Source: Pontiella desulfatans (lineage in GTDB: Bacteria; Verrucomicrobiota; Kiritimatiellia; Kiritimatiellales; Pontiellaceae). From it: 6,029 bases of DNA. Positions 1 to 6,029 of the stretch are shown piece by piece. The notes below the pieces were generated by a model. It was given only the letters and a program-made list of their open reading frames with translations, had not been told where the DNA came from and did no database searches. A program made the translations under genes and the position numbers. The DNA lies in NCBI GenBank assembly GCA_029287275.1, contig JARFRL010000312.1:1-6029 (forward strand), read 5' to 3'. Every line of letters begins with the position of its first letter. Position 1 is the stretch's first letter.

Positions 1-614
1 TCGTCGAGCAGGCGCTGCGCGTAATCGGTGATTTTGAAGAACCACTGGTCCATCGATTTCTGGTCGACTTCGGAATCGCAGCGTTCGCACGCGCCGTCCA
101 CCACCTGCTCGTTCGCGAGCACGGTCGCGCAATCCGGGCACCAGTTGACGTTGGAGTTTTTTTTGTAGGCGAGGCCGTGTTTATAGAACTGGAGGAAGAG
201 CCACTGCGTCCATTGGTAATAGTCGGGCATGCAGGAGGTGACTTCCTTGTCCCAGTCGTACATACAGCCCCAGGCGCGCAGCTGCTCTTTCATGGTGGCG
301 ATGTTGGCGGCGGTGTATTCCGCGGGCGGCGTACCGGTTTTGATCGCGGCGTTTTCGGCGGGCAGGCCGAAGGACTCCCAGCCCATCGGCGTGAGCACGT
401 CGAAGCCCTGCATCTTTTTATAGCGCGCGACCGCGTCGCCAATGATGTAGTTGCGGCCGTGGCCCACGTGGAGCTTGCCGGACGGGTACGGAAACATCAT
501 CAGGCAGTAGTATGGATTCTCCGCCGTCGCCAGATCGGTGTTGAAATCGCCGTTGTCGTCCCAGAAGTTCTGCCACTTGGACTCGATTTCACTGAATGGA
601 TAATTTTCCCGCAT
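1..614 (-). CDS. leuS: Leucyl-tRNA synthetase, N-terminal part (runs off the window)
   Basis: Class I aminoacyl-tRNA synthetase that charges tRNA-Leu with leucine in the cytosol. Translating the minus strand from the ATG at 614 gives 204 residues. The HIGH-type ATP-binding motif lies in FPYPSGKLHVGHGRN (about residues 41-55, HVGH at 49-52). The family blocks GWESFGLPAENAA (78-90) and ANEQVVDG (167-174) follow. Four cysteines (159, 162 and 176, 179; CPDC and CERC) form a zinc-knuckle-like module. The fragment ends at QWFFKITDYAQRLLD, just ahead of where the editing domain should begin. The full protein is usually about 800-870 residues, so three quarters lies outside; the KMSKS loop cannot be seen. 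The start is supported by GGAG at 622-625, 7 bases upstream. It follows ureD by 47 bases with no clear terminator. Identity is certain from the motifs; only completeness is unknown. Confidence 0.97.
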   Translation of the reverse strand, partial: MRENYPFSEIESKWQNFWDDNGDFNTDLATAENPYYCLMMFPYPSGKLHVGHGRNYIIGDAVARYKKMQGFDVLTPMGWESFGLPAENAAIKTGTPPAEYTAANIATMKEQLRAWGCMYDWDKEVTSCMPDYYQWTQWLFLQFYKHGLAYKKNSNVNWCPDCATVLANEQVVDGACERCDSEVDQKSMDQWFFKITDYAQRLLD

Positions 615-661
615 CGCCTTGCTCCGTTCGCGTTTTCTAAAAGAGGGCGAATATTAGGGGT

Positions 662-1495
662 TTACCTCAAGTTTTCCACTTCCAAAGGTTGGAAAGTTCC
701 GGTGCTTAGAGCATCGATGACGGGCTGGAGCTGGCGGCGGGCGCGGGCCAGGCAGCGCAGAACATAGCCGCCGAACGGCAGTTCGTTGAGGGCGCAGAGC
801 GTTTCAGGGACCGGACGGCCGCTCGTTTGCGGCAACGCGTCGGTGTGGTATTGCTTGAAATCGAGGAACGGGCGAAGCGGCTCCAAACGCCGGGACGCGG
901 CGGGTCCCAGTAGATAAACATTCAACATCAGGTCATAAGGGCCGAAAACCGCGGGGCTCCGGATGTCATCGGTCTTCGGCCGGCAGACAAATCGCTCTTC
1001 GAGCGCGGGCCGTCCATCAACCGCGATCGAAACGCGCGATTCAAATCGGTCGAAGGCGAACTGTTCGGCGGACTCGCTACGCCCGGACTGCATCCAGTCC
1101 GCGAGAATGAAGTCGGTCGAGGCCGCGACATTCCAAACCTGTTCCTGGCGAAACAGGGCTCCGGCGTGCGGCACGACCGGCTCCGGAAGAACGTGAACGA
1201 CGGTCTCCGCCCCGCAAGCGCCCGTGAGCGCCTGAACGGCTTCCCGCCCCGTTTCGTTTTTATAGACATGCGTGTTGGCCTGCGATTTCAGCAAGAGGCC
1301 GGTTCCGTCGCCGCAGCGAATATCGAGCCCGACTCGGTCGCCTTGCAGAATCCCGCCTCCGTAGGACGCGAGTTGAATCTCAACGCCTTCGTCGTGCATC
1401 CCGGTTTCAAGCAGGCGCAACGGCGCCCGACTCACCATGCGGGTGACCCGGGTCTTCGACTTGACAACGTCGAGCTCGAGCGCGCTGGTTTTCAA
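662..1495 (-). CDS. ureD: Urease accessory protein UreD (UreH family)
   Basis: Scaffold protein of the nickel-insertion complex. In known systems UreD binds apo-urease directly and recruits UreF and UreG for delivery of nickel to the UreC active site in the cytosol. The 277-residue product matches the family in length and in its N-terminal blocks: SYGGGILQGDR (44-54) and LLLKSQANTHVYKN (67-80), the counterparts of the usual GG-GDR and TQ-ATKVYR stretches. PFGGYVLRCLARA near residues 240-252 fits the C-terminal region. The start is TTG. It is preferred over the ATG at 1438 (residue 20) because GGAG at 1503-1506 sits 7 bases upstream of the TTG, while the ATG has no such site. One base separates it from the ureG stop, so the two are probably translationally coupled. 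It is the last urease gene here; in many operons ureD comes first. Confidence 0.93.
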   Translation of the reverse strand: MKTSALELDVVKSKTRVTRMVSRAPLRLLETGMHDEGVEIQLASYGGGILQGDRVGLDIRCGDGTGLLLKSQANTHVYKNETGREAVQALTGACGAETVVHVLPEPVVPHAGALFRQEQVWNVAASTDFILADWMQSGRSESAEQFAFDRFESRVSIAVDGRPALEERFVCRPKTDDIRSPAVFGPYDLMLNVYLLGPAASRRLEPLRPFLDFKQYHTDALPQTSGRPVPETLCALNELPFGGYVLRCLARARRQLQPVIDALSTGTFQPLEVENLR

Positions 1496-1496
1496 C

Positions 1497-2243
1497 CTAG
1501 CGCTCCAGCACCTGTTTCTTATAGGCCGCTTTGATGAACCCGATCACCTCTTCCATGCCAACGCCATTACGCGCCTGGGTGAAAATGAAGGGCCCGTCGC
1601 CGCGCATCTTTTTGGAGTCGCGCGCCATCACGTCCAGATCCGCGCCAATGAGCTCGGCGAGGTCGGTTTTGTTGATCACGAGCAGGTCCGACTGGGTGAT
1701 GCCGGGGCCGCCCTTGCGCGGGATCTTGTCGCCGCCGGAAACATCGATGACATAGATGGTGTAGTCCGCCAGTTCGCGACTGTAGTTGGCGGCGAGGTTG
1801 TCGCCGCCGCTTTCGAGCAGCAACCACTCCACCGCGCCGTCGAAGCGATCCATCAGCTCTTCGAGCGCGTTGAGGTTGAGCGAGATGTCCTCGCGGATCG
1901 CGGCGTGCGGGCAGCCGCCGGTTTCAACGCCGATGATGCGTTCGGCCGGAAGCGCGCTGTTGCGGGTGAGAAACTCCGCGTCTTCCCGCGTGAAAATATC
2001 GTTCGTCACGACGGCCAGGCTGATCTCGTCGCGCAGCGCCTCGCAGAGCGCTTTGGTGAGCGCGGTCTTGCCGCTGCCGACCGGCCCGCCGATGCCGATG
2101 GTGAAGGCGCGCGTTGAAAAGTCGCGGGTGATGGGAACTTCGCGTTCCTCGAAGTGGCCGGGGTGCTCCATCACTTCGTGGGTGTGCCCGTGGTCGTGGC
2201 CGTCAGAGTGGTCGTGATGAGGGTGGTCGGACGCGTGGCTCAT
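1497..2243 (-). CDS. ureG: Urease accessory GTPase UreG with His-rich N-terminus
   Basis: SIMIBI-class GTPase that binds nickel and powers metallocentre assembly of urease with UreD and UreF. The product has 248 residues, against about 200-210 for a plain UreG; the excess is an N-terminal extension. Residues 1-30 hold 11 histidines plus many Asp and Glu, a likely metal-binding tail. The G domain follows: P-loop GPVGSGKT (53-60), VVTNDIFTREDA (78-89), the conserved nickel-binding CPH (111-113) in ETGGCPHAAIREDIS, LLESGGDNLAA (142-152), and NKTD (191-194) as the base-recognition motif. All key residues are intact. The ATG is supported by GGAG at 2252-2255, 8 bases upstream, which also overlaps the ureF stop codon. 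This site argues that the His-rich extension is really translated. No ureE lies nearby, so the tail may take over nickel storage or hand-over, as proposed for plant UreG. Confidence 0.97.
   Translation of the reverse strand: MSHASDHPHHDHSDGHDHGHTHEVMEHPGHFEEREVPITRDFSTRAFTIGIGGPVGSGKTALTKALCEALRDEISLAVVTNDIFTREDAEFLTRNSALPAERIIGVETGGCPHAAIREDISLNLNALEELMDRFDGAVEWLLLESGGDNLAANYSRELADYTIYVIDVSGGDKIPRKGGPGITQSDLLVINKTDLAELIGADLDVMARDSKKMRGDGPFIFTQARNGVGMEEVIGFIKAAYKKQVLER
1503..1506 (-). promoter_or_regulatory. Ribosome binding site of ureD inside the ureG 3' end (decides the TTG start)
   Basis: GGAG on the minus strand, within the last codons of ureG, sits 7 bases before the TTG at 1495. The next in-frame ATG (1438) has no purine-rich site at the right distance. 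This supports a TTG start and the full 277-residue UreD. Confidence 0.7.
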
Positions 2244-2254
2244 GGTCGAATCTC

Positions 2255-2905
2255 CTAGTTTTGAAATAGTCTGGTGTAAAGCGATGGATGGAGCATCTGC
2301 GCCAGCTCGATCATCGGCGCGCCGCGGCGCGGCTCGGCCGGTTCCGCCAGCAGCGTCGCGGCGATTTCCCGCTCCACTTCCGATTGAATCGATTGCGCGG
2401 AGGAGGGCCCGATTAGCCCCAGGCGGACGGCCGCGCTGATTTGATCGCGCGACAGGGTGAACAGACAGAGCTCCTTCACCTGCGCTTCGGTGGCCCCCGC
2501 CTCCTTCAAGCAGAACGTCAGCAGGGGCAGATAGTGAACCGGCGAACCGGCGGCTTTAAAGCGGCTTTTGAAATCGTGGTTTTCCAAGGCGGGAAAAAAG
2601 GCGGCCAGCACCCGGAACCAGCCGCGCGCCTGCGCGATCGACGCTTTGCGCATGGTGCCGGCGAGCATCATTCGGTCGTAGCGCGACAACGTGGCGGACG
2701 AGCCGTCGTTGTAAAACCCGCTAATAAATGGAAGCTCAAACGCGCCCCACTGTTTCAGCGCTCCATTCAGATAGCCAACCAGCTCCGGACGCGTGCGCAC
2801 CATGCCGCTTTTCACCGCGGCTTCGAGGCCGCTGGAAAAGGCGAATCCGCCCACGGGGAGGGCGGAATCGGCCAGATGCATCAGTTGAATGGAGGTAAGC
2901 GCCAT
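2255..2905 (-). CDS. ureF: Urease accessory protein UreF
   Basis: All-helical accessory protein that bridges UreD and UreG in the urease activation complex and is thought to gate GTP hydrolysis and nickel insertion. The 216-residue length is typical. The N-terminal family signature is clear at LADSALPVGGFAFSSGLE (11-28). LSRDQISAAVRLGLIGP (151-167) is the conserved central helix region, and the C-terminus HPSLYTRLFQN (206-216) corresponds to the usual HE-QYSRLFRS-type tail, which in the Helicobacter protein contacts UreD. The gene starts 4 bases after the ureC stop (TGA). No Shine-Dalgarno-like sequence is visible before the ATG and no alternative start lies close by, so initiation probably depends on ribosomes finishing ureC. 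The ureF stop TAG at 2257-2255 is embedded in the ureG ribosome binding site. Identity is firm. Confidence 0.95.
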   Translation of the reverse strand: MALTSIQLMHLADSALPVGGFAFSSGLEAAVKSGMVRTRPELVGYLNGALKQWGAFELPFISGFYNDGSSATLSRYDRMMLAGTMRKASIAQARGWFRVLAAFFPALENHDFKSRFKAAGSPVHYLPLLTFCLKEAGATEAQVKELCLFTLSRDQISAAVRLGLIGPSSAQSIQSEVEREIAATLLAEPAEPRRGAPMIELAQMLHPSLYTRLFQN

Positions 2906-2909
2906 CGGA

Positions 2910-4612
<1,703 letters not shown>

Positions 4613-4616
<4 letters not shown>

Positions 4617-5368
4617 CGCGCTTCCTCCTCGTGGTTGAACTGACGCTCGAGCGCGCGCTCGAGCGCGGCCGCGGGCGAATCCGTCGATTGAATCAGCGCG
4701 TTGCCGCCGCGCACGGTGGCGCTTCCTCCGATCGCGACGAGCTCCACGCGTTTGGATTCGCCGGGCTCGAATCGAATGGCGGTGCCGGAAGCGATGTTCA
4801 GGCGCGAGCCAAAGGCTTTGGCGCGATCGAACAATAAAGCGGGATTGGTTTCAAAAAAGGGATAGTGCGAGCCGACCTGCACCGGGCGGTCGCCATGGTT
4901 CAGCACGGTGAGCTCGAGGGTTTCGCGGCCGGCGTTGAGTTCCAGCTCGCCGGGTTCGCAAATGACTTCTCCGGGGGTTTCGCAGGCGAGATTATCAACC
5001 GGAATGGCTTCGCTTTGGCGCGTCAGGCCAGAGCCGTGGAGCGCTAGCCGAGCGGCGCCTTTCGCCCGGCAGATGGGTTGGTGGACCGTGATCAATTTGG
5101 TGCCGTCCGGGAAGGTGCCCTCCACCTGGACCTCGGGCAGCATGCCCGAGACGCCTTCCATGACGTCCTCGAACCCCAGCAGTTGTTTTCCGCGGTCCAT
5201 CAACTCGGCCACGGAAGCGCCTTCGCGAATGAATTCCAGCAGCTGGGAGGAGATCAGCGCGACCGTTTCCACGTAATTGAGCTTTAAGCCGCGGGCGTGG
5301 CGTTTCTGCGCCAGAAACCCGGCGTTGTGCAGCATCAGCTTTTCGATTTCTCTTGGTGAAAGTCGCAT
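4613..5368 (-). CDS. ureAB: Fused urease gamma-beta subunit (UreA-UreB)
   Basis: Structural subunit pair of urease in one chain, as in Helicobacter UreA; it packs around UreC. The ATG at 5368 gives 251 residues. The gamma part is about 1-100: MRLSPREIEKLMLHNAGFLA, LNYVETVALIS, FPDGTKLITVHQPI, with H96 at the conserved place. A linker of about 30 residues (101-132, containing ALHGSGL) leads to the beta part: PGEVICEPGELELNAGRETL, GDRPVQVGSH, FFETNPALLFDR, RLNIASGTAIRFEPGE, VRGGNAL. The beta motif reads GSHYPFFE where GSH-[FY]-HF is usual, a His-to-Pro change at residue 170. A TTG start at 5401 would add 11 residues but has no ribosome binding site; the ATG has GGAGG at 5377-5381, spacer 8. The stop overlaps the ureC start by 4 bases. 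The end encodes a tandem ALER repeat from a 12-base duplication. First gene of the urease operon. Confidence 0.96.
4624..4629 (-). promoter_or_regulatory. Strong ribosome binding site of ureC
   Basis: A complete AGGAGG within a longer GAGGAGGAA stretch (4622-4630), 7 bases before the ureC ATG and inside the 3' end of ureAB, where it also encodes the terminal Glu codons. It is the best match to the anti-Shine-Dalgarno sequence in the operon, and lies 14 bases downstream of a perfect palindrome (4644-4665). Confidence 0.85.
4644..4665. repeat. Perfect 22-base palindrome at the end of ureAB
   Basis: Two copies of the self-complementary CGCTCGAGCG separated by CG, giving a perfect palindrome. 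In coding terms it is a tandem duplication of a 12-base unit (codons for Ala-Leu-Glu-Arg twice). On the mRNA it can fold into a roughly 9-base-pair, very GC-rich hairpin 14 bases ahead of the ureC ribosome binding site. Confidence 0.85.
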
Positions 5369-5376
5369 TCTTCGAT

Positions 5377-5381
5377 CCTCC
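5377..5381 (-). promoter_or_regulatory. Ribosome binding site of ureAB (decides the start)
   Basis: GGAGG, read on the minus strand, lies 8 bases before the ATG at 5368. No comparable site precedes the upstream in-frame TTG at 5401, so the shorter 251-residue product is favoured. The N-terminus MRLSP also matches where other UreA proteins begin (for example MKLTP in Helicobacter). Confidence 0.85.
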
Positions 5382-5391
5382 CCGCAGGTTA

Positions 5392-5402
5392 CTTGATTCA
5401 AG
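5392..5402. repeat. Short palindrome at the putative urease promoter start region (possible operator)
   Basis: CTTGATTCAAG is a perfect inverted repeat (CTTGA, one central base, TCAAG). It overlaps the proposed -10 and start point, just upstream of the ureAB ribosome binding site. TCAAG occurs once more at 5425-5429 next to the -35. It could be a repressor site or chance; an 11-base palindrome is short. Confidence 0.25.
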
Positions 5403-5428
5403 ATCCAACGAAACGATCAAAAGGTCAA
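5400..5428 (-). promoter_or_regulatory. Possible sigma70-type promoter for the urease operon
   Basis: On the minus strand TTGACC (5428-5423) matches the -35 consensus at five of six bases. A 17-base spacer leads to GATCTT (5405-5400), a poor -10 (three of six). Transcription would start near 5393, about 25 bases before the ureAB ATG. The -35 and spacing are good and the -10 is weak, so an activator or another sigma factor may be needed, or the promoter may lie elsewhere. The call rests on pattern alone. Confidence 0.3.
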
Positions 5429-5502
5429 GGGCCATAGGGTATCGCGCGAACGAAAAAAGACGCGCCACCAGTATGAACCCGATGACGCCTCTTTATCGTG
5501 CC

Positions 5503-5534
5503 CGCGTTAAACCGCCTCTTCGCGGATTAAGGCG
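5503..5534 (-). repeat. Second hairpin downstream of the porin gene
   Basis: Arms 5503-5515 (CGCGTTAAACCGC) and 5522-5534 (GCGGATTAAGGCG) are complementary at 11 of 13 positions around a 6-base loop. It directly follows, and shares three bases with, the larger inverted repeat at the porin stop. The nearest minus-strand T-run (six T, 5458-5453) is about 45 bases further on, so this is at best a weak terminator. It probably marks the end of the porin transcript. Confidence 0.4.
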
Positions 5535-5576
5535 TTCGTTGAAACGATTTTAGAATGTGACGATCGTTTCGAACGC
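5532..5576 (-). repeat. Long inverted repeat across the porin stop codon (possible 3'-end hairpin)
   Basis: On the plus strand GCGTTC (5532-5537), a 3-base bulge, and GAAACGAT (5541-5548) pair exactly with ATCGTTTC (5563-5570) and GAACGC (5571-5576). The loop is 14 bases and holds the porin stop codon. That is 14 base pairs with one bulge, encoding the last residues of the barrel protein in its upper arm. No U-run follows on the minus strand, so it is not a classical intrinsic terminator. It may protect the mRNA 3' end or aid termination. Confidence 0.5.
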
Positions 5577-6029
5577 GACGGTATTGTAGGTGTCGTCGAC
5601 AACACTGTCTTTGAGCGAGTTGAATTCCAACACGAACGAGAGGTTGTCGGTCAGCACGTAGGACGGCGCGATGGTGAACTTCTGCAGATCCGTAACGTCC
5701 GCTCCGGCCGTATCCTCGACGTTCAGCGCGCTGGTGCGCAAGGTAATGCCAAGCTTATCCGTGATGCCGTAGTTCGCCATCAGCAGCCAACCGAAGCCTT
5801 CGTTTCCATCAGCTTCCCAATCGTCCACCAGATTTATTTCACCAGCCAGGAGCAGATCGCCCAGCGCGTAGCTGGCCCAGATGTTCGCCAGCATCTGATC
5901 GCGATCCGTATATTTTTCCGTGGCGCCACCAACGAACAACGTGAAGTCTTCGATTCCGGTATACCGCACATTACCTTCAAACGCGGCGTTTTCAGGATCT
6001 TTATCGGTCGAATCCCACGCGCTGGACAT
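5550..6029 (-). CDS. Outer-membrane beta-barrel (porin-like) protein, C-terminal part
   Basis: The reading frame is open to the window edge and ends in TAA. The 159 visible residues look like the end of an outer-membrane barrel: short segments of alternating hydrophobic and polar residues (FTLFVGGATEKY, DLLLAGEINLVDDW, WLLMANYGI, LGITLRTSALNV, FTIAPSYVLT, LSFVLEFNSLKD, NTVAFETIVTF) separated by Asp/Asn/Gly-rich turns. There is no cysteine, the overall charge is acidic, and the last residue is Phe, as expected for recognition by the BAM machinery. The pattern resembles OmpL-like/BBP2 beta-barrel porins, usually about 350-450 residues; that family assignment is from memory and less certain than the barrel call. 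The ATG at 6029 is at the very edge and is probably internal, with signal peptide and first strands outside. Its position ahead of urease may mean a role in uptake of urea or other small solutes, but the repeats after its stop suggest a separate transcript. Confidence 0.7.
   Translation of the reverse strand: MSSAWDSTDKDPENAAFEGNVRYTGIEDFTLFVGGATEKYTDRDQMLANIWASYALGDLLLAGEINLVDDWEADGNEGFGWLLMANYGITDKLGITLRTSALNVEDTAGADVTDLQKFTIAPSYVLTDNLSFVLEFNSLKDSVVDDTYNTVAFETIVTF

Noticed and set aside
157..164. Run of eight A on the leuS coding strand, including the A-AAA-AAC slippery heptamer
   Set aside because: The normal frame continues straight into conserved synthetase motifs (NWCPDC, ANEQVVDG), and no biological reason for frameshifting here is visible. 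It is explained by Lys-Lys-Asn codons.
651..679. Possible leuS promoter: TAATAT at 656-651 with GTGGAA at 679-674
   Set aside because: The -35 matches at only about three of six bases and the -10 at four of six. This is too weak to list as a feature.
680..694. Inverted repeat TTCCAA/TTGGAA near the end of ureD
   Set aside because: Only 6 base pairs, AT-rich, with a 3-base loop and no T-run after it. It lies within codons and is unlikely to be a terminator.
177..767. Long plus-strand open frames opposite leuS, ureD, ureG and ureC (for example 177-767, 1437-2117, 2889-3959)
   Set aside because: They are mirror frames of GC-rich conserved genes. Their translations are low-complexity Arg/Gly/Ala/His-rich with no recognisable domain, and the opposite strand encodes well-known proteins with intact motifs.
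5369..5401. Upstream TTG start for ureAB giving an 11-residue extension
   Set aside because: No ribosome binding site precedes the TTG, whereas GGAGG is well placed for the ATG at 5368, and the ATG start matches other UreA N-termini.
5423..5440. Sigma54 (-24/-12) promoter for a nitrogen-regulated urease
   Set aside because: A TGGC element exists on the minus strand, but no GC doublet is present at the required spacing.
5453..5510. Possible intrinsic terminator: ACGCG/CGCGT pairing ahead of six T on the minus strand
   Set aside because: The stem is interrupted and the loop close to 30 bases, competing with the better hairpin at 5503-5534. Not convincing as a terminator.

Overview
The window carries a urease operon on the minus strand. 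It lies between the C-terminal part of a probable outer-membrane beta-barrel protein (upstream) and the N-terminal part of leucyl-tRNA synthetase (downstream). All six recognisable genes point the same way, so transcription runs from high to low coordinates: porin-like gene (cut at the window end), ureAB, ureC, ureF, ureG, ureD, leuS (cut at position 1). No RNA gene, mobile element or CRISPR array was seen, and no gene-free stretch exceeds 300 bases.

The DNA is GC-rich. The terminal-Phe beta-barrel protein points to a Gram-negative, diderm bacterium. The fused gamma-beta urease subunit, the His-rich UreG, the absence of ureE between the genes and the porin type would fit a PVC-group or similar lineage (for example Verrucomicrobiota). 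That placement is a guess from gene style and cannot be settled from this window.

Layout: 6029-5550 is the end of the barrel protein. 5549-5369 is the only sizeable intergenic stretch. It holds inverted repeats at the porin 3' end, a possible sigma70-type promoter and a short palindrome just ahead of the urease genes. 5368-662 is a tightly packed operon, with junctions from a 4-base overlap to an 11-base gap, coding for the structural subunits (UreAB fusion, UreC) and the accessory proteins UreF, UreG and UreD. 614-1 is leuS, 47 bases beyond ureD with no obvious terminator between them.

How the parts work together: UreAB and UreC form the nickel enzyme that hydrolyses urea to ammonia and carbamate. 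UreD and UreF dock on the apoenzyme, and the GTPase UreG delivers nickel and supports carbamylation of the active-site lysine. The usual nickel chaperone gene ureE is missing from this cluster. UreG instead starts with a stretch containing 11 histidines in 30 residues, which may supply local nickel binding. All UreC nickel ligands and catalytic residues are present, so the enzyme should be functional. The most notable details are this UreE-less arrangement, a beta-domain His-to-Pro change, a long gamma-beta linker of plant-urease style, a perfect 22-base palindrome just before the ureC ribosome binding site, and nested inverted repeats around the porin stop codon. I see no clearly undescribed system; this is a compact urease locus with some unusual details.
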